In this document: positions 14,280 through 24,570 of the stretch, piece by piece
Layout: each line of letters opens with the position of its first letter
How positions within the stretch are numbered: the stretch's first letter is position 1
NCBI GenBank assembly: GCA_036390755.1
Contig: DASWBH010000420.1
Span: forward strand, 1 to 35,249
Source of the DNA: DASVHS01 sp036390755
Lineage (GTDB): Bacteria; Acidobacteriota; Thermoanaerobaculia; Gp7-AA8
Direction of reading: 5' to 3'
DNA: 35,249 nt
Position numbers and translations under genes: made by a program
The notes under the pieces: generated by a model
Databases searched by the model: none
Seen by the model: the letters and a program-made list of their open reading frames with translations, nothing else
Told to the model about the DNA's origin: nothing

Positions 14280-17276
14280 TTAGAACCGGACACCCGCGTA
14301 CACCAGATACGTGCGCGGGACTGTGTAACTGTTTGCCGATGTGGGGCGGCCGAACGACGAGGCTTTTGTAAAGCCCGTCGGATAACCGAATGCGTCTTTC
14401 GGGCTGTTCGGATCTGCGTTGACGCCGGTGTTGGTTGTCAGCAGGATTCTCTTGTTGAAGGCGTTCTGCACATCGAACTTGACCCACGGCGAAACCTTCC
14501 CGATCGGAAGGCTGTACTGGAGCGAGGTATCGAACAACGACGTGGGGTTGTACTGACCGGCTCCGCGCTGACCGAAGAAGATCGTCGTCGTTGAGCCGGC
14601 GCCGTGATAGCAGTTCGTGGCGGCCGCCGGACAAACGCCATTGACCGTGTTGGGGTTTCCGGCAAGCGACTGCGCCGAACGCGCAACGGTCGCCGTGTAA
14701 CTGAAGGTCAGCGGCGAGTCATAGCGCCACAACAGGCCGACGCCGAGACCACCGTAGCGCTGCCAATTGAAGTTGTACGTCGTCCAGGCGCGCAGACGGT
14801 TGGCTTCGTACTGCGCAAGATGACCGACCGGGACTTCGCGCGAGAGTTCCTGCATCTCCGGATAGTTGCCGATCGCCGAAGCTGGCAATGACTGACCCGA
14901 TTCACCTTCGAAGTTGCCGTCGTTCTTGAACTGGTGCGTCCAGTTGCCGTCGACAGACCAGCTGCGCACGATGTCGTAATGCCCCTGGATTTCCGAGGCC
15001 AGGTAGTGCCGCTGCGGCAGATTGCTGTTCTTCCACACGATGTTATCGGCGCAGCCGGCGTTCACGCCGGCGAGCGAAATCTGCGTGCAGCCGTTCTGGA
15101 TTTGAATGAAATTCTCGATGAAGTCGCTGTACTTGCGATCGGTGAGCGTCCCTTTGACGTATGCGTTGCGCGCAAACGCGGCGCCGCCGGACACGGTCCA
15201 CTCGGTGCTGATCGGCGCGTGCAATCCCTTCGCGAAGAATACGTTCGCGGTCGGGACGTTCGCGGAGTAGAAATGGAAGTTGGCCGGGTCAAAGCCGGGG
15301 GCGAAATCTCTTCCCTGGCCCTTGGGTCCGACGTAGTAGCCGTAAAGCGCGGCCGGACTACCGACCGGCGTATTTCCGCCGATGATGCCCGGGTTGTAGC
15401 GTCCGACATATTGCGCGTACGTCACGTCGAACTTATAACGGCCGTTGCCCATCGGATCGTAAGAGGTGCCCAGGCGCGGCACGAAGTTCGATGTATCGAC
15501 GCCGCGGATTCCGCCGGTAGCGAAAGAACCGGTCTTCTCGAACCGGCCGCCGAGGTTGAACGTGAAGTTCTGATTCAGGTTCCAGCGGTCGTTGATGAAC
15601 GCGGAGTTCGTGGTCGTGTCCAGTTTCGCTCCGCGAGTGGCGATCCACTCTGTGACGTTCGTGCGCGCGGCTGCGCCGCCCGCTGCGTTGCACGGGATGC
15701 TGCAGGGGTTGAAGACCGGCACGAGTTCGTTATTGATGATCGTCGGGGTGCCATCGGGGTTGAGGGCGTAACTGCCCAAGAAAACATAGTTCGTCGCCGT
15801 CTGGCTGTTGCCGCCGGTGCGCTCGTCGATGAACTGCTCGCCACCGACCTTGATCTCGTGGCTGCCCCAGTGCGGTCTCGAAAGGAAGTAAGACACCGCG
15901 GCGAAGGCCTGCTTGTTGTTGCGGTTTTCAGGATCGGTCGCATCGAAGTACGGCGCATTGAAGGTGCCTGAGGTCAAATTCGGAAAACGCGAGCTGACCC
16001 GGTAAGGACTATCCACGATGGCAGTGGAATGGCCTCCGAGGCCAATGAATTCGAAGTGTTTCTTCGACGCGCGCGCTTCGGCGTAAATGTTCGAAGAGAA
16101 CACGCCCGAGTAAAACAGTGAAGTGCCACTGTTCGGCTCGTTGATGTTCACGCCGAGCGCCGACGGAGTGAGCGGCCCGACCTGCGCATTGACATTCTGT
16201 TTGATCGGATTGCTGATGTAGTCGCCCTGAAGCGACTGACCGGATGTTACGTTCGCGGTCAGCTTGACTTCAGGACGCTTGTTGATGGTGGTCTGCGGGA
16301 CATTCAGGCCGGTCACCGCCAGCGCAACCGGCGCATTCTGCTTCTGGTCGCGGCCGGCCAGGAAGAACCAGAGGCGGTCTTTCCACACCGGTCCGCCGAG
16401 CGTTCCCTCATAAATATTCGAAAGGGGGCCGACGCGTGGAGCCGGTTTGCCAAGGGCGACGCCGTTGCCGCGGAACCCCTGTTCGAACGGTGTCTGAGAC
16501 GTCCAGCTCGGCTTCGTGAGGTCATCGCGGAGCGAACCGGTGAAGGTATTGCCGCCGCTCTTGGTGATGATGTTGAGAACGCCGCCGGTGAAGTGCCCGT
16601 ATTCGGCGGAGATGCCGGACGTCAGGACCTGGGTCTCCTGAATTGCATCTTCGATGAACAGATTGTTTGTCTGTCCGAAGATGTTGTCCTGGAAGTTGAC
16701 TCCGTTGATGAGGAAGTTGTTGTCGTACGCCATTCCGCCGTTGATCGACAGCTGATTGCCGACCGGCGTTGTCGCGCGGCCACCACGATCGCCGGTCACC
16801 CCGGGCGACAGCTGCCCGATGGCGGTGGGTGTGCGGCCAATCGGCAGTGTGTCGACAGTGTCCTTCTTGATGTTCGCGCCGACCGTCTGGTTCTCGAGCA
16901 CCGTTGGTGCGGACGCAGTGACGGTGATCGCCTCAGCAACCGACGCAACCTTCATCTTCGCGTCGATGGTGGTCTGCAGACCGAGGGCAAGGTTCTTTTG
17001 CACGGTCCGCGTCTGCATGCCGCCCAGCTCGAAGGTGATCGTGTAATCACCCGGCGGCAGGCCAGGCAGAACGTAGTCGCCGTTCTGTCTCGTGACGGCC
17101 GTGCGCGCACCCATGAGTGCCGGGGACTTCACCGTGACAGTGACGCCCGGCAAAGCTGCGCCGGCCGAGTCCGTTACAGTGCCCTGGAGTGTCGCCGTCT
17201 GCACGCCTTGCGCGAAGACGGCGCCGGTAAACACGAGAACCAACAACAGGGTTACCACGAGAAACCGAATCTTCAT
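14280..17276 (-). CDS. TonB-dependent receptor, Oar-like (copy 3)
   Basis: An outer-membrane receptor of 998 residues. The signal peptide ends at GAVFAQ (about residue 23). The carboxypeptidase-regulatory-like domain has GAALPGVTVTV and NGDYVLPGLPPGDY. The plug has VDTLPIGRTP, LINGVNFQDNIFGQ and EYGHFTGGVLNIITKSGG, and the barrel ends in YAGVRF. It is more diverged from copies 1 and 2 than they are from each other: it lacks the VSTNF/VSTNL plug motif and has a longer mid-barrel insertion with two Cys pairs. GAGGAGGAG precedes the ATG on the - strand. Downstream come a strong terminator, the GWxTD gene and sulfatase copy 2, giving the order receptor, GWxTD, sulfatase. The substrate is unknown. 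Confidence 0.92.
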   Translation of the reverse strand: MKIRFLVVTLLLVLVFTGAVFAQGVQTATLQGTVTDSAGAALPGVTVTVKSPALMGARTAVTRQNGDYVLPGLPPGDYTITFELGGMQTRTVQKNLALGLQTTIDAKMKVASVAEAITVTASAPTVLENQTVGANIKKDTVDTLPIGRTPTAIGQLSPGVTGDRGGRATTPVGNQLSINGGMAYDNNFLINGVNFQDNIFGQTNNLFIEDAIQETQVLTSGISAEYGHFTGGVLNIITKSGGNTFTGSLRDDLTKPSWTSQTPFEQGFRGNGVALGKPAPRVGPLSNIYEGTLGGPVWKDRLWFFLAGRDQKQNAPVALAVTGLNVPQTTINKRPEVKLTANVTSGQSLQGDYISNPIKQNVNAQVGPLTPSALGVNINEPNSGTSLFYSGVFSSNIYAEARASKKHFEFIGLGGHSTAIVDSPYRVSSRFPNLTSGTFNAPYFDATDPENRNNKQAFAAVSYFLSRPHWGSHEIKVGGEQFIDERTGGNSQTATNYVFLGSYALNPDGTPTIINNELVPVFNPCSIPCNAAGGAAARTNVTEWIATRGAKLDTTTNSAFINDRWNLNQNFTFNLGGRFEKTGSFATGGIRGVDTSNFVPRLGTSYDPMGNGRYKFDVTYAQYVGRYNPGIIGGNTPVGSPAALYGYYVGPKGQGRDFAPGFDPANFHFYSANVPTANVFFAKGLHAPISTEWTVSGGAAFARNAYVKGTLTDRKYSDFIENFIQIQNGCTQISLAGVNAGCADNIVWKNSNLPQRHYLASEIQGHYDIVRSWSVDGNWTHQFKNDGNFEGESGQSLPASAIGNYPEMQELSREVPVGHLAQYEANRLRAWTTYNFNWQRYGGLGVGLLWRYDSPLTFSYTATVARSAQSLAGNPNTVNGVCPAAATNCYHGAGSTTTIFFGQRGAGQYNPTSLFDTSLQYSLPIGKVSPWVKFDVQNAFNKRILLTTNTGVNADPNSPKDAFGYPTGFTKASSFGRPTSANSYTVPRTYLVYAGVRF

Positions 17277-17759
17277 CTCTCCTCCTCAGATTTGAAGTTA
17301 ACCCACGGAACGGCTGCGTAGAACTATGACGAGGGATCTGCGATGTAAGCAGAGCGGCCGCCACGTTTATCGTGCAAGCTGGGCCTTTGAAATCAACGAG
17401 TTCCCGACGGGCACACAGTCAGGCATTCGGTTTTCCGAAGAAACGGATACGGCGCGGTGAATGTCCGGACAACGTCCGGACACAAAAAAGAAACCCCCGC
17501 GACGCCCCGTGTCAGAAATAACGCCAGTTAGCCAAGGCCTGTTTGTCGATAGCGGTCAAGGATTTAGCGGATTTGTAGGCGGGTTGTTGCCGCTTTTGAC
17601 ATTCGGAATTTGTCGAAACGCGTTCGGCAGAACGAATCGTGACGGTCTGATCCCTCGAGCTTTTCGACCACGCCCATCATCGCGACCAGTTCACGATCTA
17701 CTCGCGCATCGGCGGCGCGGGTCCCGCAAATCTAAGGACGCTCGCCCGACGAGCCTTGG
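17277..17759. other. 483-nt non-coding region
   Basis: No convincing gene was found here. The open frames present are short, have no recognisable motifs and run into ettA antisense. The stretch probably carries the promoter of receptor copy 3 (transcribed leftward), and it holds the inverted repeat at 17462-17482. A short hairpin GCTCG/CGAGC at 17740-17754 lies 6 nt past the ettA stop but has no T-run. The region is visibly less GC-rich than the genes around it. Confidence 0.6.
17462..17482. promoter_or_regulatory. Inverted repeat TGTCCGGA-N5-TCCGGACA, possible operator
   Basis: Two exact 8-bp arms (17462-17469 and 17475-17482) flank CAACG, and each contains the self-palindrome TCCGGA. It is followed by an A-run (17484-17489) and lies about 185 nt upstream of receptor copy 3. 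It is a candidate binding site for a dimeric regulator. As a terminator it fails, because the leftward strand has no T-run after the stem. Confidence 0.35.
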
Positions 17760-19439
<1,680 letters not shown>

Positions 19440-19448
19440 GGGCGGGCG

Positions 19449-19477
19449 ATTATATGGAGAACGAGGAAGCGTGCTCA
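19449..19477 (-). promoter_or_regulatory. Candidate ettA promoter, TATAAT immediately before the start codon
   Basis: Reading on the - strand, TATAAT lies at 19454-19449, 9 nt before the ATG at 19439. A poor -35 (TGAGCA at 19477-19472, 3 of 6 matches) sits at 17-bp spacing and overlaps the stop of the SpoIIE gene. Initiation 6-7 nt after the -10 would leave only 2-3 nt of leader. The hexamer is observed; promoter activity is inferred. Confidence 0.45.
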
Positions 19478-21946
19478 GTTCACGGACTCGGAGTACCCGC
19501 CGGCGCTCGCGACGCGCGGATGCGGCAACACCTGTGCGGCCGCTTCTTCAAACGACACAACCACCAGCGTCTGGTCGTCTTCGGGCGGGCGGTTGCGCGT
19601 GAACTTGCGCACCGATGTCAGCAATGCTTTCTTGATGTCGTCGGCGCCGAGGTGACCGCTCTCCAGGAGCGTTTTCTCGAATCGATCGAACCCGAACGGC
19701 TCGCCGTCATCGTCGACGGCTTCGATCAGACCGTCGCTATAAAGAATGAGGCGATCGCCGGCCGAGAATTCGACCGTGTGCTCGCGGAAGGGCTCGCGCC
19801 GGCGGACGCCGAGGGGGAAGCCCCACGACGACAGCGGCTCGAGGCGCTTCGGCCTGGCGCGATAGACGTACGGGTCGAGATGGCCGGCCGAGGAAAAGCG
19901 CAGCGTCTGCGACCGCGGATCGAGCAGCCCGAAGAAGAACGTCATGAGGATGCGGCGCGGCGCGGTCTTGATCACGATTTCGTTCAGCATGTTCAGGACC
20001 GCACGCGGCGACGAATCGTAGTCGACCTGCACGAGGAGCGCGGATTTCGCCATGGCCATCACGATGCCGCTGGTTAATCCGTGGCCCGACACGTCGCCGA
20101 ACGCGATACCGATCTCACCGCTGGGCTGCAGCAGGAAATCGAAATAGTCGCCGCCGATCTCGGTCGCGGCGCGATAGTGCGACGCAACCGACGCGCCGGC
20201 GAGGTTCGGCGTATCGAGCGGCAACAGCGCAGCCTGAATGCGATTCGCCGCGTCGATCTCCGCTTTCACGCGCTCCCGCTCGACGATGCGCTTCACGTGC
20301 GGCGCGAGGTCCTCATACGTGTAGACGACTTCGCGCTTCGTCGCCAGCGCAATCGCGCCGAACGCGAGGAAGATTGCGTTCGGCACGGTCACGGACGACA
20401 GCAGGGCGCGGAACTCGTGGCCTTGGGCGACGGTCATGAGCGGCACGAGGTAAACGATCAGCGAGCTGGCGAAGAGTGCGACCACCGCCGTCAGCAGGTC
20501 GTATGCGAGGAACACGGCGACAACTGCGGCGCCGCCGCCGAATCCGAAGAGCACATGCTCCGCGTACGGCTGGATCGGCACGTCGACGATGCCGGTGACG
20601 GCCGCGAAGACGACCGCCACGATCGCGCCGAGCCACAGCACGCGGCGCCGGTTCGCCAGCGCGATCACGAAGAGAATCGCGACGACGGGGAATGTGATCG
20701 CATCGATCGCCGACTGGAACAGCACCGCGGAGGGGCCGCCGAGGCGGACGGCGAGCTCGGATCCGCCACCCATGTGCGGATGGGCGATGCCGAGCAACAT
20801 CGGGACAAGCGCCACAACCAGGGCAATCGCGGCGACTGCGGGCGCGGTGAGCAGGCCGCGCAACACCGAGCGGCCGGTCGTGGCGTTCACGGGATCGCGC
20901 CGCAGAATGGCATCGAACGAAGCGAGACGCTCGCCCCACCGCTCGCGCGCGTAACTCTCGCCGACTGCCCAGCCGAAGAACACCAGCACGGCCATCGGCA
21001 GATCGAAGAAGAGAAACTTGTAGCCGGCGATCGCCAGCGCGGTCTTCGGCGCGTCGAGGCTGCCGAAGTTCGTCCCTTCCGACACCGGTCCGCAGACCAC
21101 GGCGTTGAAGCCGATCGCCAACACCACCATCAGTGCGAACAGCATCGTCGCGGTGCCGACGCCGACTTCGCCCGCGTGGTATTTCTTGAGGAAGATGATC
21201 AGCAGCACGAGGAGCAGCGTGAACATCACGCCGTAGCGCGCGAAGAGCGAGGTGAGCTCGCTGCCGGCCATGTCGTTGCGGAACTTGCTGCCGTCCGACA
21301 TCTCTTCGATCAGCTGCCAGCCCGCGAACCGGTCGCCCTGGAACGTGACCCAGAGGTACGGAACGACCTTACCAGTGGGGAAAGTCGACGGGACGCGGTA
21401 CCGGACCAGCCAGTCGGTGCGGTTGCGGAGCACGGTTGGCCGGGCGTCGTCGAACTTCGGATCCGGCGCGCCGGGCAGCTGGCGCGACTTCACGAACGCG
21501 TCGGCTCGCGCGCGTGCGTCCGCTTCGGTCAGCCGCGCTCCCGGTTCTTCGTCGCGCATGCGCAGCCGCGCGCCTGTGATCTCGCCGGTCTGGCCGCTGA
21601 CGACCACGTCGCCGTACGCCGGATATTTCTCGAGTCCTCGCCGGTAGTACGTCGCGTGGTAGCCGCCGAGGCGAGGGCCGATCGCGGGATCCTTCTCCGC
21701 GGCGCGGCGGAGATCGGGTTTCTTGTCGAGCTCGGCGTCGAGCGATGTCGAATTCGCCCACGTGAGGATCTCGTACGATTTGTCGACCGGGATGCCGAGG
21801 CGGCGAGCCTCGCGGTCGGCGATGGCCTGCGCCTCGCCGCGCGTGAAGCGGATGCCCGCCGGTTCGGAGCTGTTGAACCGTGGCATCAGGACGACCAGTG
21901 CAGCCAGTCCGATCAGACACGCGATGATGGGCGCAAGCCGTCTCAT
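19475..21946 (-). CDS. Membrane-anchored PP2C-type (SpoIIE) serine/threonine phosphatase
   Basis: A protein of 823 residues with three parts. Residues 1-22 form a signal anchor (IIACLIGLAALVVLMP). Residues about 25-225 are extracytoplasmic and contain two PepSY-like repeats beginning TRGEAQAIADREA and TEADARARADAFV. Residues about 235-555 hold roughly eight hydrophobic segments. The cytoplasmic SpoIIE domain (about 565-805) follows a short helical linker. Its metal-binding motifs are present: EIGGDYFDF (near 599), FGDVSGHGLTSG (near 617), SDGLIEAVDDDG (near 737) and EDDQTLVVV (near 790). Such phosphatases usually dephosphorylate anti-sigma-factor antagonists. No STAS or anti-sigma gene is in the window. 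The membrane module resembles that of CPBP/CAAX-type proteins, but the protease Glu-Glu and His motifs are not evident. Confidence 0.85.
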   Translation of the reverse strand: MRRLAPIIACLIGLAALVVLMPRFNSSEPAGIRFTRGEAQAIADREARRLGIPVDKSYEILTWANSTSLDAELDKKPDLRRAAEKDPAIGPRLGGYHATYYRRGLEKYPAYGDVVVSGQTGEITGARLRMRDEEPGARLTEADARARADAFVKSRQLPGAPDPKFDDARPTVLRNRTDWLVRYRVPSTFPTGKVVPYLWVTFQGDRFAGWQLIEEMSDGSKFRNDMAGSELTSLFARYGVMFTLLLVLLIIFLKKYHAGEVGVGTATMLFALMVVLAIGFNAVVCGPVSEGTNFGSLDAPKTALAIAGYKFLFFDLPMAVLVFFGWAVGESYARERWGERLASFDAILRRDPVNATTGRSVLRGLLTAPAVAAIALVVALVPMLLGIAHPHMGGGSELAVRLGGPSAVLFQSAIDAITFPVVAILFVIALANRRRVLWLGAIVAVVFAAVTGIVDVPIQPYAEHVLFGFGGGAAVVAVFLAYDLLTAVVALFASSLIVYLVPLMTVAQGHEFRALLSSVTVPNAIFLAFGAIALATKREVVYTYEDLAPHVKRIVERERVKAEIDAANRIQAALLPLDTPNLAGASVASHYRAATEIGGDYFDFLLQPSGEIGIAFGDVSGHGLTSGIVMAMAKSALLVQVDYDSSPRAVLNMLNEIVIKTAPRRILMTFFFGLLDPRSQTLRFSSAGHLDPYVYRARPKRLEPLSSWGFPLGVRRREPFREHTVEFSAGDRLILYSDGLIEAVDDDGEPFGFDRFEKTLLESGHLGADDIKKALLTSVRKFTRNRPPEDDQTLVVVSFEEAAAQVLPHPRVASAGGYSESVN

Positions 21947-21962
21947 GGGTTCTTGAATGATA

Positions 21963-21979
21963 ACTGCGTGCTTCGCAGT
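21963..21979. promoter_or_regulatory. Inverted repeat ACTGCG-N5-CGCAGT between divergent genes
   Basis: Exact 6-bp arms (21963-21968 and 21974-21979) lie in the 93-nt gap between the SpoIIE phosphatase (-) and the MFS gene (+). A TATCAT on the - strand at 21962-21957 adjoins it. The position suits an operator controlling one or both genes, but the arms are short and could be chance. Confidence 0.3.
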
Positions 21980-22039
21980 CCTTGATTACGAATCCATTGC
22001 GGAGTGGTTTCGTGCAGAATCGCTTCGCGCGTGTCCGCG

Positions 22040-23281
22040 ATGACCGACACTGAGCAGAAAGCCGCCCGATACGCTCTCGCCGTTCTCACGTTCATCAATC
22101 TGTTCAATTATCTTGACCGATGGGTCGTCGCCGCGGTGGTGGAGTCGATCAAACGGTCGGAGCTCGCGCTGTCCGACACGCAGCTCGGATTTGTCGGCGC
22201 CGGGTTCATCGTCGTCTACACATTGACGTCTCCGGTGTTCGGGACGCTAGGTGACCGGCGTGCGCGGCCGCCGCTGATCGCGCTCGGCGTCGCGATCTGG
22301 AGCGTCGCGACGGCGCTCGCCGGATTCGCGCAGGGATTCGCGTCGCTGTTTGTGGCCCGATCGACGGTCGGAGTCGGCGAGGCCGCGTACGGCACGATCG
22401 CGCCTGCGCTCCTCTCCGATCACTATCCGATCGAAAAGCGCGGGCGCATTCTCAGCATCTTCTTCGCGGCCATCCCTGTCGGTTCTGCGGCCGGCTACAT
22501 CCTTGGCGGCATCGTCGATCGGGCATTCGGCTGGCGCGCGGCTTTCTGGATCGCGGGCGCGCCCGGCCTGCTGCTGGCGCTGCTCGTGTTGCGAGTCGTC
22601 GATCCGCCGCGCGGAACGCACGACATTCACGCGCCCGTCTCTGAGGGCAACCGCACGCTCCTCGGCGCGTACGCGGATCTGCTCCGCAATCGGACGTACA
22701 TCCTCACCGTGCTCGGTTACGGCGCGTACACGTTTGCGCTCGGCGGACTCGCGTTCTGGATGCCGGCGTTTCTCGAGCGCGCGCGCGGAATGCCGCGAAC
22801 CCAGGCGACCGTGCTCTTCGGCGGCATCGCGCTCGTCACCGGTTTCACGGGAACGTTCGCCGGCGGCTGGCTCGGCGATCTGCTGCTCGTACGAACGAAG
22901 AGCGCATATTTGTGGGTGTCCGGAATCGCGACGCTGCTCGCAGCGCCGATCGCGTACGTCGCGCTATCGAATCCTCATCGCGGCATCTACCTCACGGCGA
23001 TCGTGATTTCGGAAGTGCTGATTTTCATGAGCACCGGCCCGGTGAACTCGGCGATCATCAACGCCGTTTCTCCGCACGAGCGCGCCACGGCCCTCGGACT
23101 GTCCGTTCTCGTCATGCATCTCGTCGGCGACATTCCTTCGCCGCCGCTGATCGGCGCGCTGTCGGATGCGAGCTCGCTCGAGCGCGCGTTTCTGATCGTG
23201 CCGGTGGCGATCGTCGTTGCGGGCGCGATCTGGACGTACGCGGCTTCGCGGGATTCGAGACTCGAGATTCGAGATTCGTAA
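22040..23281 (+). CDS. MFS transporter, Spinster (Spns)-like
   Basis: An inner-membrane transporter of 413 residues from the ATG at 22040. An upstream ATG at 22004 would add an unlikely hydrophilic leader. Twelve hydrophobic segments are expected. Family signatures are FINLFNYLDRW in TM1, VFGTLGDRRARPP in the first cytoplasmic loop (MFS motif A) and GVGEAAYGTIAPALLSDHYP in TM4-5, which fit the Spinster branch (lipid, sphingolipid or lysophospholipid transporters in eukaryotes). The C-terminus SRDSRLEIRDS is encoded by a heptad DNA array and looks like a foreign extension. Its TAA overlaps the ATG of the acyltransferase gene (TAATG), so the genes are probably co-translated. The neighbouring PlsC-like enzyme makes a lipid substrate plausible; this is inference. 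Confidence 0.85.
   Translation: MTDTEQKAARYALAVLTFINLFNYLDRWVVAAVVESIKRSELALSDTQLGFVGAGFIVVYTLTSPVFGTLGDRRARPPLIALGVAIWSVATALAGFAQGFASLFVARSTVGVGEAAYGTIAPALLSDHYPIEKRGRILSIFFAAIPVGSAAGYILGGIVDRAFGWRAAFWIAGAPGLLLALLVLRVVDPPRGTHDIHAPVSEGNRTLLGAYADLLRNRTYILTVLGYGAYTFALGGLAFWMPAFLERARGMPRTQATVLFGGIALVTGFTGTFAGGWLGDLLLVRTKSAYLWVSGIATLLAAPIAYVALSNPHRGIYLTAIVISEVLIFMSTGPVNSAIINAVSPHERATALGLSVLVMHLVGDIPSPPLIGALSDASSLERAFLIVPVAIVVAGAIWTYAASRDSRLEIRDS
23252..23279 (+). repeat. Heptad array (GATTCGA)4 at the MFS/plsC junction
   Basis: Four consecutive 7-bp units: GATTCGA, GACTCGA, GATTCGA, GATTCGT. The array encodes the last residues of the MFS protein, runs into its stop codon and ends 1 nt before the ATG of the next gene. 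The period is identical to the arrays at 1500 and 1893 but the unit is different. Confidence 0.8.
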
Positions 23282-24570
23282 TGCGGCGGGCTCTTACCTC
23301 GTTCTTCCGTTTCGCGCTTCGTTTGTTCTTTCGGCGGATCGAAGTCGTTGGCGTCGAACGCATACCGATCGATTCGCCCGTGGTGTTTGCGGCGAATCAT
23401 CCGAACGGTCTCGTCGATCCGCTCTTCATCGTCTGTTTCGCGCCGCGCCCGGTTTCGTTTCTCGCAAAGGCGCCGCTGTTTCGTTACCCGCTGATCGGGT
23501 ACTTCGTACGCGTGTTCCATTCGATTCCGGTGTATCGCAAGCAGGACGGGGCGAGCGACTCGAACCGCGAGACGTTCGGCCGGGCACGCGACGTTCTGCG
23601 CAGCGGAGGAAGCATCGCGATTTTTCCAGAGGGCACGACGCACAGCGATCCTCGCCTGCGCGAGCTCAAGACCGGCGCCGCACGGATCGCGCTCGGCGCG
23701 GAATTGCCGTCCGTGGCGATCGTTCCGGCCGGCATCTATTACACGGCAAAGCAGACGTTTCGGAGCGAGGCGCTGGTATGGTTCGGCGAAGCGATCGACG
23801 TGCGGCCCGTCGCTCTCGGCGAGGACGGCGAGCCGCCGGTCCATGCAGCGCTCGAGCTCACGTCGAGAATCGAGCAGCAGCTCGCGTCGGTGACGCTGCA
23901 GGCTGACTCGCACGCGGCGCTCGAGCTCATCGGGCGCGCAGAGCGCATCTTCTCGGCCGGCGCGGAGCAGCCGCTCGCGGCCGAGTTCGAGCTGCGGAGG
24001 CGGTTCATTGCCGGATATCACCGGTTGCGCGAAGAGGATCCCGAGCGGCTCGAACGGCTTGCGTCGGCGATCCGTCAGTTCGAGTCGGAGCTCTGCGGCG
24101 CGCGTCTCGAAGCGGAGGAGTTGTCGCCGCGGCTCGATCGCCGTTCGGTCGTGAGCGCGGTCGCGCTGCTGCCGGTCGCGATCGCCGGGATCGTCGTTCA
24201 CTTCGTCCCGTATCGGATCGTCGATGCGCTGTCGCGCGGATTCTCGCGTGACGCCAACGAGATGACGGCCACATTCAAGTTCGTCGCGGCGCTGCTGCTC
24301 TATCCGGTGACGTGGATCGTCGTCGCGCTGCTGATTGCGAAGTACGCCGGCGCGATTGCGGCTGTCGTGTCCATTCTCATCCTGCCGCTGACCGGCTACG
24401 CGGCACTGCGATTCGTTGAAGAGCTCGACGAGATCACCGGCAGCGCCCGCGCGTTGCTTCATCGGGCGATCGCGCGCGGCGCGCACGCGCGACTCGTCGC
24501 GCACCGGCAGCTCATTCGCGATGAGATCATCGCCGTCGCTGAGTCGATCGGGGAGAGCGGAACGCGATGA
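23281..24570 (+). CDS. PlsC-like 1-acylglycerol-3-phosphate O-acyltransferase with C-terminal membrane domain
   Basis: A protein of 429 residues. The frame is open upstream, but the ATG at 23281 overlaps the MFS stop and starts at the usual N-terminal helix MRRALTSFFRF. Acyltransferase motifs are ANHPNGLVDPL (catalytic His and Asp, spaced HX5D instead of the usual HX4D, as seen in NHPN-type members), PVYRKQ, AIFPEGTTH and IVPAGIYY. The domain covers about residues 20-215. It would transfer an acyl group to lysophosphatidic acid or a related alcohol at the inner membrane. A helical stretch follows, then two to four hydrophobic segments (SAVALLPVAIAGIVVHF, FVAALLLYPVTWIVVALL, AIAAVVSILILPLTGY). 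Its stop overlaps the next gene by ATGA. The acyl acceptor is unknown. Confidence 0.86.
   Translation: MRRALTSFFRFALRLFFRRIEVVGVERIPIDSPVVFAANHPNGLVDPLFIVCFAPRPVSFLAKAPLFRYPLIGYFVRVFHSIPVYRKQDGASDSNRETFGRARDVLRSGGSIAIFPEGTTHSDPRLRELKTGAARIALGAELPSVAIVPAGIYYTAKQTFRSEALVWFGEAIDVRPVALGEDGEPPVHAALELTSRIEQQLASVTLQADSHAALELIGRAERIFSAGAEQPLAAEFELRRRFIAGYHRLREEDPERLERLASAIRQFESELCGARLEAEELSPRLDRRSVVSAVALLPVAIAGIVVHFVPYRIVDALSRGFSRDANEMTATFKFVAALLLYPVTWIVVALLIAKYAGAIAAVVSILILPLTGYAALRFVEELDEITGSARALLHRAIARGAHARLVAHRQLIRDEIIAVAESIGESGTR

Noticed and set aside
12805..14283. 492-residue + strand frame antisense to the GWxTD gene
   Set aside because: It is a shadow frame of high-GC codon usage with no signal peptide or recognisable domain. 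The - strand frame has a signal peptide and the GWxTD pattern.
17740..17754. Intrinsic terminator of ettA
   Set aside because: The 5-bp stem is short and has no T-run after it on the - strand.
22912..23280. Long upstream extension of the PlsC-like frame
   Set aside because: It lies entirely inside the MFS gene in another frame. The ATG at 23281 overlaps the MFS stop and starts the conserved domain at the normal place.
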